A stretch of 64,000 bases of DNA, from contig NZ_CP012601.1 in assembly GCF_001278755.1 (NCBI RefSeq), positions 1,364,001 to 1,428,000 of the forward strand, read 5' to 3'. The stretch is from Bacillus sp. FJAT-22090. Lineage in GTDB: Bacteria; Bacillota; Bacilli; Bacillales_A; Planococcaceae. The notes under the pieces are model-generated. The model was not told the DNA's origin. It saw only the letters and a program-made list of their open reading frames with translations, and made no database searches. How positions within the stretch are numbered: position 1 is the first letter of the stretch; every line of letters begins with the position of its first letter. Shown in pieces: positions 28,240-36,460 of this stretch. The position numbers and the translations under genes are program-made.

Positions 28240-28740
28240 ATGGAAAAACATTATTCTTTGAATTGTAACTGCCAAAAATCACGTCATAACAAAAAAAACT
28301 ACCTGGAACACAAAAACTGTTCATGCAAGCGGTGTTGCCACAATGAATGTTGCAGTACTTGTCACTGTAACCTTTGCCGTGAAGATTTATGCGGCACTGA
28401 TTTTAAAATCCGATTGGCTGGTTTACAAGGTGGGCTTAACTTCCGACTAAGTCAGCAATTGTGGCGCGAAGCTGAGTTCGAGTTAGATAACGGGACTATA
28501 ATTAAGGGGATGATTGTCTTTGTTGGATCTAATTTTATTGAAGTGCAAGTAGATGAAATAGTGGAGGCTTCATTGCAAGATTTGGACAAAGAGTTAACAC
28601 AGAAAACGCCAGCAGAAGAAAATAAACTAAAGGAGTCTGAAACAAGACATCATAGGAAAGGTAATACATGGATTTTTTCCATCGATAAAATTGCAAATGT
28701 TAAATTATCAAGTTCTAATCATCAAATCTCAAGTCATTAG
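28240..28740 (+). CDS. Cys-rich protein with one small-barrel domain, putative spore-surface protein
   Basis: The first 52 of 166 residues hold 13 cysteines plus several His (NCNCQ, NCSCKRCCHNECC, CHCNLCREDLCG), like CotY/CotZ crust proteins or a metal-binding region. Residues 55-160 form a barrel-like pattern (AEFELDNGTIIKGMIVFVGSNFIEVQV, then TWIFSIDKIANVKL). This resembles the repeat unit seen in the MnxD-like protein at 28820-29533. It faces the end of the mnx locus. I do not recognise a named family. The spore-surface role is inferred from neighbours. Confidence 0.65.
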   Translation: MEKHYSLNCNCQKSRHNKKNYLEHKNCSCKRCCHNECCSTCHCNLCREDLCGTDFKIRLAGLQGGLNFRLSQQLWREAEFELDNGTIIKGMIVFVGSNFIEVQVDEIVEASLQDLDKELTQKTPAEENKLKESETRHHRKGNTWIFSIDKIANVKLSSSNHQISSH

Positions 28741-28769
28741 TTTTGATAATTGTACTTCCTTTTTTTCAA

Positions 28770-28819
28770 AAAAATAAGTCAGCAAGTGAACTGAAACTTC
28801 ACTTGCTGAATTTTTTTAT
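28770..28819. terminator. Bidirectional terminator
   Basis: Arms TCAGCAAGTGAA (28779-28790) and TTCACTTGCTGA (28798-28809) have a T run on each strand. They separate the Cys-rich gene from the MnxD-like gene. Confidence 0.9.
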
Positions 28820-29533
28820 TTAAGAATTTATTGTAATAAGTGAAATCTTTCCTATTGGGACAATGTTTATTTCTTCTTCCATTTTTAAAACAATCGTTTC
28901 TTTATTTACATCTACAAGAAATCCCTCAACTAGTGATTCTTCTATTTTCACTTGAATTCGTTTAGCTTCCATATTAAGTAAATAGATATTTAAACGGACT
29001 CTAAAAAATAAATGAATCAATTCTGGGGAAGAAGAAACCACTTCACCAAAGTGAAATGTTAAATCCCGTCTGAAGCATGGATCTATCCCACTTAGTTCTG
29101 GGTCATGGTAAAGCTCTGCAAACCGACCATAGGGCTTGATTGTTTCAATTTGACTATAAGGAAAAATGATAATCATTTCTTCTTCTCGAAGGACGACAAA
29201 ATTATATCCAGCTAAGTTTACGGTTCCCTCGATTTTTTCACCTAGCAAATTTGTAATTTCAACTCGTAAACCAATTAAACCATCAAAAGCTTTTTGAAAT
29301 GTTTCCTCTGGAGGGCGTTCATCAGCTAAAGCAAGATCCAAAAGAAGTTCATTTGCATCTCTAATCTCTTCCTGAAGTTTTTTAAGATCTCCTTGTTGTA
29401 GACAGTCCGTTGGGGATGGAAGTTTTGGTGAAGGGAATCGTTCGGGGCAACAATCTTTTGGAAAACATAAATCTTTAGTTTGTTCTTGTTCAAGTATTAA
29501 ACAATCCATATCCATATCCTTTTCTATTTCCAT
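28820..29533 (-). CDS. MnxD-paralogous double-barrel protein
   Basis: This 237-aa protein aligns by eye with MnxD at 33896-34633. EGTVNLAGYNFVVL matches EGKVATIGRDFIML. FPYSQIETIKPYGRF matches IPYTAIETANIPFGF. LTFHFGEVV matches LVLQFGETV, and the C-terminal barrel ends with a matching VPIGKISLITI. The N-terminal 60 residues are Cys/Pro-rich (LCFPKDCCPERFPSPKLPSP), unlike MnxD. It follows mnxG after a terminator, so it may be read separately. It is a candidate accessory subunit or scaffold of the oxidase. That role is inferred. Confidence 0.65.
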   Translation of the reverse strand: MEIEKDMDMDCLILEQEQTKDLCFPKDCCPERFPSPKLPSPTDCLQQGDLKKLQEEIRDANELLLDLALADERPPEETFQKAFDGLIGLRVEITNLLGEKIEGTVNLAGYNFVVLREEEMIIIFPYSQIETIKPYGRFAELYHDPELSGIDPCFRRDLTFHFGEVVSSSPELIHLFFRVRLNIYLLNMEAKRIQVKIEESLVEGFLVDVNKETIVLKMEEEINIVPIGKISLITINS

Positions 29534-29564
29534 TTTCTCACCACCTTTCTCCTAGTGTTTATGT

Positions 29565-29594
29565 AGAAAAAAGAGAAGAAAAATCTCTTCTCTC
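29565..29594 (-). terminator. Terminator after mnxG
   Basis: On the minus strand AGAGAAG and CTTCTCT form a hairpin followed by TTTTTTC, 9 bp past the mnxG stop. Confidence 0.75.
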
Positions 29595-29602
29595 ATAATT
29601 AC

Positions 29603-32600
29603 CTATTGATCTAGCGGGGGTAAGTGTTCTTTTTCCTCATCGTGGACTCTCATAATCCCCCACATGCCTTGCTCTATATCCCATTGAATATTTCCTGAAC
29701 GATACATATAGTCTCCTGGGAAATTTCCATATGCTCCTGCTCCGCCTAACAATTCTAAGTTCCGTTTAGCACCTGCGACGTTGAATCCAACGAATGATTC
29801 TGTTCGAGAATCAATATCCATAACGTCAAAGCGAAAGCGGTGGCCGTGAAGATGAAAAGTATGCGATCTTCTTCTTTCTGCAGGCGTAACTAACCGAATT
29901 GTCACCGGTTCCCCTGCATAGCATTCAAACAACGGGGTTGCCGGATCCCCGAACAATTGTGAACTAAATACTTCTTGAAGTCCAGGATGTTTTTTATAGC
30001 GGTTGATTAATCGTTCGCTTCGATAGTTAAAGCCCCTCGATCCTTGATCATAAGTGTCAACTACTTCTTCTTCAGCATCTGTCGGCGGCAAGAGTATTCC
30101 ATCAATTGGGTCGAGAATAACCTGATCGTTTTTATCAAGCAGTCTCACTCCATCATGCATAATCAGGACAAACTCTCTAATATCCGGTAAGAAAGGATTG
30201 CGCAATACAACATTAGCTCCTGATTTAACCGGCTTTAGTGTATAAGGGTCCAGATATTTCGTTCCCCGTGGTTCTGCAATAAAGGCTCCAAAAGCCCCCT
30301 GAGATTTATGATTGCGAATATCCGCCATATCCCACATCCCACAAGCTCCTACTTGAGAATCGACCCACCATCGGTACACCCTTTTTTCTCCTGGTCCAAC
30401 TGTTTGGTCTCCATTGAAACCTACTGTTTCTCCTGCAGAAGTTTTCACATCATACTGAATCAATTGAGGGTGAAGCGAGATCCGCAAGGATGGAGGATAA
30501 AATGCCTGCTCTTTCACTTCAGGATAAGGGTATATTCCATCTTTGAAGGGGAATAGATCTAATTTCAACATGCTCGTTAAAGTAACTTCTACTGTATCAC
30601 CAACATTTGCACGTATGATTAAAGGTTCCGGCTTTTTTGTGCCTTTTAATATATCATCCATATCTTCCTTTAATGAAAAAATAATTCCATGGGGATCGTG
30701 ATCTCCGAAATCGTTGTAAGTAATAGGTAGTTGGAAAGCGACAATGTCAAAATAGCGAATTGGTCCGTTTACATCCATATGAAGAACAGGATTTTCAGCT
30801 TGCGGTGGCTTTTTTCCTTCACATTCAGGTAGTGGCTTCGATCGTTTTAATGGCTCTGGACGATCTGATAAAGGTATTAAATCTGGTACTTTTTCGTCAT
30901 ATGCTCGAATCAGTCCCCAAAGTCCATTCCATAAGTCTTCTTCAGTCTCGAATGCCCATAAGTAATCTCCAGCTCGAGGGATAAACGTTTCCATCGTAAA
31001 TGATTCTGAAATACCGATATGTTGTTGATCTTCCAACTTAGAATTCAAACTGCCTCTCTCTTTTAGCCAGGTAAGTCCATGAACATTAAAACTGTGTGAT
31101 TCTTCCTGAGCTCCTTGAAGTACCCGTATACGAATCGAATCACCTTCGTATGCTTTAAAAATTGGTGTAATCGGATCACCATTCACGTAGGAACTGAAGG
31201 AATAAGCTGGCTCACAGTCAGGTCCTAAACGAAATTGCAGAGGCTCGTTTTTATAGTTTACACCAAATAGTCCGGGGTCGTCATCGGAACCTGGAAATTT
31301 TGGTGGTTGGAGTGGTTTTCCATTTTTATCAAACAACATAGTGAAGTCTTGGACAAATAATGCAAAGTCACGATAATCAGGAATTAATGGATTGACAGTA
31401 GTAATCTGTGTTCCATGATCGACATTCTCTCCTGAATTTGAATCGAGGAATTTCGAGAAGCGCGGATGAACTACACCTGATCCAAATACTCCATGTTGCT
31501 GATGAGCATTTGGAAATAAATGATCATGGAAAAACCATGCTTTTAACTCAACATCTGCGTAATAGGAATACTGTATTGTTTCTCCGGGTAATACAGAGGA
31601 ATCATAGTTCCATCCGACATTTCCTCCATCATTTACAAGAACATCAAATTTTACAAAATGGATATGAAATCCAGTTTCATAAGTTCTTGTGACGAGCTGA
31701 AATGCATCACCGTCGAGAATGTGGGGTAATTTGTTCGTAAAATTAATGTGAAAGCAAGTATGTGCTGAAGCGTGAATCACTAGTGGTTCTGGTTCTTTTT
31801 TTCCTGAACAAACATCTTCTAGATCTTCGTCGAGAACAAAAATTCTTCCTTTTGGATCATGCCAACCTTGTTTATTGTATATAATCGGCAGCTCGATTAC
31901 TGAGATGTTAAATTCCTTCTCCGGTGTCCCTTCAGGGCAAGGATCTGTAAATACTGCTCCGGGTCTAGGATTGTTAATAGCAGCATGACGTTCTAACTCT
32001 GTTAGTCCACGCCCACCTTTAATACTAAGCGGTGGTCGAGGTGCCTTAAACCCAACTTTACCAGGTATAAAGTTTGGGAATCCAGGTTTTATTTTTGTAG
32101 GCTTTGGAGGCGCTTTTCGGTCAGGCAAAGGCTTTAAAGATTTTATGGGAACTCCATTTGGATAGCACTGACTTCCATCCTGAAGTGTATTAAATACACG
32201 ATTCAATCCCCACATTCCAGCAGCAAAATGTGGATAAAGATGACAGTGAACAATAGCATCTCCAAAAGATCCTTGTAAGCATCCTAAACCATATAAAGGC
32301 TCAATAGTATAATGTGATTGAGGACTAATAGATTGTGAATCAATAATTTCCGAGTTGAGGTCTTGCGGATCGCTCAACCATTGATGAACGTGATAATGAA
32401 AGACGTGCGTTTCTTGTGTCCCACCATGCATGACTCGGATTTTTGCAGGGTCTCCAACATAACCTCGCAAAATAGGCGTGGATGGATCTCCAAACACCCA
32501 TGAATCATGATGGACTTCTTCCCCTTCCGTATTCGGACCAACAACACCTTCTGCAATTAGCTGTTGACGTCTGTTTATCGGCTCATATCTATAATTAGCC

Positions 32601-33247
32601 CCATGAAATGATTCCTCTTCTTGGTTAGTTAAATGATTGATTGGTCTATTCCCCGTTAAATCGTCTACTTCCATTTCATCATGAAATATCCATGCGTATT
32701 CCCTGAATGAGGGTAGAAGCGGATGATGAACATCAGCATACACTCCACTATTCATCGGCTTCCCGGTCTCAGGATCTGTCCACCAGGAAAAGCGTTTCTC
32801 CACAAACAATGCTCCGAACAGGCCATTTGAGTTAGAACCATTTTGACCGCTTGAAGGATTACCTAAATCAGAAAAATAATACGTTCCTTCTTTTACAGCA
32901 TTTATTCGATATAAAATGGAATCTAGAGGAGCTACCGTACTATCTTTGTTTAACCCAACGTTCGCTCCGTCAGCTCGGTCCACTTCATACTCCGCTTGCT
33001 GAAAATGCATCCCTATGTTAAATGGCAGTTTATTTTCGAGTAAAATTTCCACTGTTTCTCCTTCATTCGCCCTGATTACAAGAGGCTGAACGAGATCAAC
33101 TGTTGAGAAAGGATTTTTTTTGACTAACTCTTTTACTTTCTGTTCATTCTCTTTTAATACATACATCATTCCATTTGGATTGTGGTCACCAAATGAGTTC
33201 AAAACTATTCGAATTGGAATAGCTATTACGTGGTACCTTCTATTCAT
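29603..33247 (-). CDS. mnxG: Giant multicopper oxidase, manganese oxidase MnxG
   Basis: This 1214-aa protein is built of about six cupredoxin domains, far longer than laccases (about 500 aa) and the size of MnxG from marine Bacillus SG-1. It oxidises Mn(II) to Mn(IV) oxide on spores. Copper ligand motifs are HVFHYHVHQW (281-290), HCHLYPHFAAGM (334-345), HIHFVKFD (528-535), FFHDH (572-576) and HTFHLHGHR (from 1129). The HCHxxxH type-1/trinuclear motif sits in the N-terminal third, as in MnxG and unlike CotA. There is no Sec signal, in line with mother-cell deposition. Its start overlaps mnxF by 4 bp. Confidence 0.94.
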   Translation of the reverse strand: MNRRYHVIAIPIRIVLNSFGDHNPNGMMYVLKENEQKVKELVKKNPFSTVDLVQPLVIRANEGETVEILLENKLPFNIGMHFQQAEYEVDRADGANVGLNKDSTVAPLDSILYRINAVKEGTYYFSDLGNPSSGQNGSNSNGLFGALFVEKRFSWWTDPETGKPMNSGVYADVHHPLLPSFREYAWIFHDEMEVDDLTGNRPINHLTNQEEESFHGANYRYEPINRRQQLIAEGVVGPNTEGEEVHHDSWVFGDPSTPILRGYVGDPAKIRVMHGGTQETHVFHYHVHQWLSDPQDLNSEIIDSQSISPQSHYTIEPLYGLGCLQGSFGDAIVHCHLYPHFAAGMWGLNRVFNTLQDGSQCYPNGVPIKSLKPLPDRKAPPKPTKIKPGFPNFIPGKVGFKAPRPPLSIKGGRGLTELERHAAINNPRPGAVFTDPCPEGTPEKEFNISVIELPIIYNKQGWHDPKGRIFVLDEDLEDVCSGKKEPEPLVIHASAHTCFHINFTNKLPHILDGDAFQLVTRTYETGFHIHFVKFDVLVNDGGNVGWNYDSSVLPGETIQYSYYADVELKAWFFHDHLFPNAHQQHGVFGSGVVHPRFSKFLDSNSGENVDHGTQITTVNPLIPDYRDFALFVQDFTMLFDKNGKPLQPPKFPGSDDDPGLFGVNYKNEPLQFRLGPDCEPAYSFSSYVNGDPITPIFKAYEGDSIRIRVLQGAQEESHSFNVHGLTWLKERGSLNSKLEDQQHIGISESFTMETFIPRAGDYLWAFETEEDLWNGLWGLIRAYDEKVPDLIPLSDRPEPLKRSKPLPECEGKKPPQAENPVLHMDVNGPIRYFDIVAFQLPITYNDFGDHDPHGIIFSLKEDMDDILKGTKKPEPLIIRANVGDTVEVTLTSMLKLDLFPFKDGIYPYPEVKEQAFYPPSLRISLHPQLIQYDVKTSAGETVGFNGDQTVGPGEKRVYRWWVDSQVGACGMWDMADIRNHKSQGAFGAFIAEPRGTKYLDPYTLKPVKSGANVVLRNPFLPDIREFVLIMHDGVRLLDKNDQVILDPIDGILLPPTDAEEEVVDTYDQGSRGFNYRSERLINRYKKHPGLQEVFSSQLFGDPATPLFECYAGEPVTIRLVTPAERRRSHTFHLHGHRFRFDVMDIDSRTESFVGFNVAGAKRNLELLGGAGAYGNFPGDYMYRSGNIQWDIEQGMWGIMRVHDEEKEHLPPLDQ

Positions 33248-33552
33248 ATTTCTTCCCCATCCGAATTATCTTTTAAATGTGGAATTTTTGCTCCAATTCC
33301 CGTTTCAATATAGAACACATCAATTGAGTCGATATGCACGTACCATTCTTTCCCCTCTAAAGCAGGTACCGATGTCGTTTGCACATCCAATACGACTATA
33401 TCTCCAAGTACATCTTTAATTTTTCCGATAAACATAAATGGAAATGATTCTGTCAGTATAAACACTCTTCGCCCAATATTTTTACTAAAATGATTGACTA
33501 GAGCTACTTCTCGATAGTCATTAACTATACTAGCTTTGTTCTGGTTAGTCAT
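33244..33552 (-). CDS. mnxF: Manganese oxidase complex subunit MnxF-like
   Basis: This 102-aa single-domain protein has the core IGRRVFILTESFPFMFIGKIKDVLGDIVVLDV, then EWYVHIDSIDVFYIETG. The strand pattern resembles an Sm/Hfq-like small barrel. In SG-1-type strains MnxE and MnxF assemble with MnxG into the active oxidase. The identification rests on size and on position between mnxE and mnxG. Coupled translation with mnxG (ATGA overlap) supports a fixed stoichiometry. Confidence 0.85.
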   Translation of the reverse strand: MTNQNKASIVNDYREVALVNHFSKNIGRRVFILTESFPFMFIGKIKDVLGDIVVLDVQTTSVPALEGKEWYVHIDSIDVFYIETGIGAKIPHLKDNSDGEEI

Positions 33553-33570
33553 TCACGCATCCCTCCTCAA

Positions 33571-33861
33571 TTATGCTAATGGGAACACCAAGTCACTAGG
33601 TACTTCAGTTGAATAAGATACAATCTGCTCAAGTGGAATACTAAGTGGAAATGGAAATCTATAAAAAGGCGCATTCACCATTTTGATAATGACAGGTGAC
33701 AGCGTTATATGCCCTTGATGGACGTCAGAAATTGTTCCTGAAAAAACGGGACGAAATACTTGCCCCAATAAGTTAAGTTGTACTGCCTCTGTAATTACAA
33801 GTACTTCTTCTCCCATCCATTTTTTTAATTCCAAATATAATTTATCTTCCGTTTGGTCCAA
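33571..33861 (-). CDS. mnxE: Manganese oxidase complex subunit MnxE-like
   Basis: This 96-aa protein starts at a TTG with a TAGGAGG site. It is another small barrel: WMGEEVLVITEAVQLNLLG, FSGTISDVHQGHITLSPVII, then FPLSIPLEQIVSYS. It is paralogous in pattern to MnxF and MnxD. In the characterised oxidase, MnxE and MnxF form a multimer that binds copper and MnxG. The gene lies 18 bp before mnxF. Confidence 0.85.
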   Translation of the reverse strand: MDQTEDKLYLELKKWMGEEVLVITEAVQLNLLGQVFRPVFSGTISDVHQGHITLSPVIIKMVNAPFYRFPFPLSIPLEQIVSYSTEVPSDLVFPLA

Positions 33862-33895
33862 TAAAAAGCCTCCTATAATTAGATTTCATAACCCT

Positions 33896-34633
33896 TCATT
33901 TTATTTCAAGTTTATTTAAATATGACTTCAATATATTACTCCATAAAGGAAAAAGACCAATCGTTGACACGTATCGAATCTCGTTAAGTGAGATTCTCTT
34001 TTCTGTTTTGAACATATGAAGAAATAGCTCTTTTTTGGTTGTTTTCATTATTTTTCCCAGAAATATTTTCTCACCTGTCTTAACTTCAACCCACAGTCCA
34101 CCCCATGAATTAAGATTTGTTCGTAGAGATTCTTCAAAGAACTGTCTAATTAGCGCATCCTTTTTAGCCACTGTTTCTCCAAATTGAAGAACGAGCTTTT
34201 GCTGCAATTGGTTATCATATATAAAGTGTTGATGTGGATTGGAATAGGAAGGAAAACCGAAAGGGATGTTTGCAGTTTCTATTGCAGTATAAGGAATCCA
34301 AATCCTTTTTTTAAGGTTAGTTAGCATTATGAAATCTCTTCCAATCGTTGCAACTTTTCCTTCTGTTCTTACATTTACATCTTTTTCGATAATGGAAGAA
34401 ACAACTACTTCTTGATTTCGTTTCATTTTAAAAAATTGTTTCAGTATAAGAGGCTTCCTGCGTGTTTCATCTTGAGTGACCACGTTAAATAAATTTTTCT
34501 GGTTATTAAATTCTGTAAGAATTCTTGTTTCTTCTATAGAAACTGCACTTGTAGGTGACGAAAATGATGGAGGGCTCTTCGATAGTTCCTCTGTTTGTGT
34601 CATCTTTTCTAATTTCACAAACTTTTCATCCAT
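33896..34633 (-). CDS. mnxD: MnxD-like protein of the manganese oxidase operon
   Basis: This 245-aa soluble protein has a Ser/Thr/Glu-rich N-terminus (about 1-75) and two barrel units (about 80-150 and 175-240). It has no known catalytic motif. Its position between the Sco-like gene and mnxE matches mnxD. The role is unknown in the literature I can recall. The clear sequence parallel to 28820-29533 suggests a structural, multimer-forming function. That is inference. Confidence 0.78.
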   Translation of the reverse strand: MDEKFVKLEKMTQTEELSKSPPSFSSPTSAVSIEETRILTEFNNQKNLFNVVTQDETRRKPLILKQFFKMKRNQEVVVSSIIEKDVNVRTEGKVATIGRDFIMLTNLKKRIWIPYTAIETANIPFGFPSYSNPHQHFIYDNQLQQKLVLQFGETVAKKDALIRQFFEESLRTNLNSWGGLWVEVKTGEKIFLGKIMKTTKKELFLHMFKTEKRISLNEIRYVSTIGLFPLWSNILKSYLNKLEIK

Positions 34634-34649
34634 AAATGATTCCCCCCAA

Positions 34650-35240
34650 TCACTTTATTAGCTGTTGTAAATGATTTGCGATTTCTTCTATATTCACTCG
34701 TTTACTCCCTATCGCCATGTCATGATGAGCTCTAATCTGATCATTTGAATCCACTATATACATAGAGGTGGAGTGAGTAAGAAATCCATTCTCATCTTTT
34801 TTATAGTAAAAATTGAAGTTATTAGTTAATTCTTTTGTATCTTCTTCTGAGCCTCTTAAAAACAACCAATTAGGGCTTGATATTTCAAATAAATTTTTAT
34901 ACTCCAGGATCCGCTTATTTGTATCATATTCTGGATCCAGCGTGACAGATAGGATAATATACTGATCTTCTGATATCCCCTTTTCCTTCATTAATTGTTG
35001 CAATTTTTTTAGGTCCATCATGGTGGTAGGGCAAATATCCGGGCAATTAGTATAGTAGAAAGAAATAAGCTTTGGTTTTTTCTCTATGGACATATCATTT
35101 CCACTCACTTCAGACAGTTTCCACTCTTTAACTTTGCCAATATTTGGTAAATCAATTGATTTTGGCCATAAGAAAAAGAATGCCATAAAACCTATAGCTA
35201 ATATCAATATACTGACAAATACTTTCATTAGTCCCTCCAA
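34650..35240 (-). CDS. mnxC: SCO1/SenC-type copper chaperone, MnxC-like
   Basis: This 196-aa protein has one N-terminal membrane anchor (VSILILAIGFMAFFFLW, about 6-22) and a thioredoxin-fold domain. The copper-binding CPDIC motif follows FYYTN near residue 70, and the distal His is in FLTHSTSMYIVD. Sco proteins deliver copper to oxidases. Here the likely client is the multicopper oxidase MnxG, since no cytochrome oxidase genes are near. Confidence 0.92.
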   Translation of the reverse strand: MEGLMKVFVSILILAIGFMAFFFLWPKSIDLPNIGKVKEWKLSEVSGNDMSIEKKPKLISFYYTNCPDICPTTMMDLKKLQQLMKEKGISEDQYIILSVTLDPEYDTNKRILEYKNLFEISSPNWLFLRGSEEDTKELTNNFNFYYKKDENGFLTHSTSMYIVDSNDQIRAHHDMAIGSKRVNIEEIANHLQQLIK

Positions 35241-35263
35241 ATAACTTTTTGTGAAAAGAGTTT

Positions 35264-35725
35264 TTACACTTTAAACGAATAACGGATGAAATAACTTATG
35301 AGCGCATGAAGACAAGCAGTAAAAATAGTAATACTATACATATTTGTTGCAATCATCGTTTCTGACTCTATCGGAATATTGCATAGTGCAGGATTTTTTA
35401 GAACAGCACCTAGCATTGTCCCCATAACTCCGCCCATTGCGCCATTATAAATGCCATTTAGTGTAGCAGGAGCCTTCATGATTGCACTAAATTTCCACCC
35501 AATAAATAATCCAATTAAAACTGGAAGAAGAGAAAAAACTCTTTCTATGGAAAAAAGCAATAGTTCAAGATAAAGTGCTAAGACAAATGAAGAACTCATG
35601 GTTATGGCCATACACATTGTCTTAATAAATCGATCATCGAAAATCCAATGTTTCTTTTTGAAAATTCTATAAACAAAGCCTAATTCAATTAAATTCCACG
35701 TTAATAACATCATGATGAGGAGCAA
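35264..35725 (-). CDS. mnxB: Membrane protein MnxB-like
   Basis: This 153-aa protein has four predicted spans (LLIMMLLTWNLIELGFVY; MAITMSSSFVLALYLELLL; VFSLLPVLIGLFIGWKF; a last pair around YNGAMGGVMGTMLGAVL and TIFTACLHALISYF). The GGVMGTMLG motif is shared in pattern with the next gene (GLTNGMLVGLMSPMIGTVL), so the two are probably paralogues. Position identifies it as mnxB. Function is unknown. Confidence 0.78.
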   Translation of the reverse strand: MLLIMMLLTWNLIELGFVYRIFKKKHWIFDDRFIKTMCMAITMSSSFVLALYLELLLFSIERVFSLLPVLIGLFIGWKFSAIMKAPATLNGIYNGAMGGVMGTMLGAVLKNPALCNIPIESETMIATNMYSITIFTACLHALISYFIRYSFKV

Positions 35726-35732
35726 GGGTTCA

Positions 35733-36152
35733 TCACGACCTTTTTATTGAAATAAAAATTGTCATTAAACTTAAAACAAAAATAATATGCATGAACCAAA
35801 CAAACACTGTTGGCATTTCTAATACTGTTCCAATCATCGGCGACATCAACCCTACGAGCATTCCATTTGTTAAGCCTGTCACAAATGTTTGATAATCGAA
35901 TAACTTTCCAAATGATCCCCCCGTTATCATTCCTAACGACGTGGCAATAATGGTAATTAATGTGAAATGAAAAGGAAATTGGATTATTAGAAGTACACCG
36001 AATAATAAAGAAATCATGCCTCCCATAACAACACTAATATTCATCCCTAATTGAAAACCAATTAGTTTCTTGATTTTTCGTAAGTACATATAAAAACCAA
36101 TAATTAAACAGACATCTAAATATAGGAAAAGCAAGATTTTAGTATGTTCCAT
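35733..36152 (-). CDS. mnxA: Membrane protein MnxA-like, first gene of the mnx operon
   Basis: This 139-aa protein has four hydrophobic segments (ILLFLYLDVCLIIGFYMYL; LGMNISVVMGGMISLLFGVLLI; FTLITIIATSLGMITGG; VFVWFMHIIFVLSLMTIFI). An AGAGGTGGGG site precedes the ATG. It is 7 bp from mnxB and probably forms a membrane pair with it. It heads the seven-gene operon. In SG-1, transcription of this cluster is tied to the mother-cell stage of sporulation. Confidence 0.78.
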   Translation of the reverse strand: MEHTKILLFLYLDVCLIIGFYMYLRKIKKLIGFQLGMNISVVMGGMISLLFGVLLIIQFPFHFTLITIIATSLGMITGGSFGKLFDYQTFVTGLTNGMLVGLMSPMIGTVLEMPTVFVWFMHIIFVLSLMTIFISIKRS

Positions 36153-36164
36153 AGCCCCACCTCT

Positions 36165-36179
36165 ACATACGTTATGTAA
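36165..36179. promoter_or_regulatory. 15-bp palindrome before mnxA
   Basis: TACATA and TATGTA flank a CGT centre, directly upstream of the mnxA ribosome site. The same bases read CATAACGTA on the minus strand, which matches a sigma-K -10 (CATAnnnTA), though very close to the start codon. It is either an operator or the -10. I cannot decide which. Confidence 0.35.
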
Positions 36180-36267
36180 TATTGGAAGAAAACGAAACGT
36201 GTCCTATATAAAACTCTTTGAGATATAAGCTAGTAGGCAGTCTGACAGATCAGCAGTCACCTCTTTA

Positions 36268-36295
36268 ACTCTTTTTATCCATTGTTCATACACTA
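36268..36295 (+). promoter_or_regulatory. Candidate sigma-K promoter for the PKD-domain gene
   Basis: AC (36268-36269), 17 bases, then CATACACTA (36287-36295) fits the sigma-K pattern AC-N16/17-CATAnnnTA. It would give a 5'UTR of about 160 bases. The rest of 36180-36460 is AT-rich without a gene. Confidence 0.3.
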
Positions 36296-36460
36296 TGTAC
36301 AGTTTCACGTTATATGTGAGGACTAAAAGCATAATAAATATACTTAGAATTGGAAACACTCGAAAACACTTTATTCTACTAATATAAAGATAGAAAAGTT
36401 CTTTCTTTGCTTTAAATACTAAATCTATTATGCTATTTACTATTATTCGGGAGGTATTTT

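Noticed and set aside
29603-33247. Interpretation of the multicopper oxidase as a CotA laccase or bilirubin oxidase
   Set aside because: It is more than twice the length of CotA, has the HCHxxxH motif in the N-terminal third, and sits in the mnx gene order.
33862-33960. Second sigma-K promoter before mnxE
   Set aside because: The best match (CATATTTAA) deviates in the conserved TA and has no AC -35 at the right distance.
36168-36176. CATAACGTA as the definite sigma-K -10 of mnxA
   Set aside because: It would place the start of transcription within the ribosome site and no AC -35 is at 16-17 bases. Kept only as a palindrome of unknown role.
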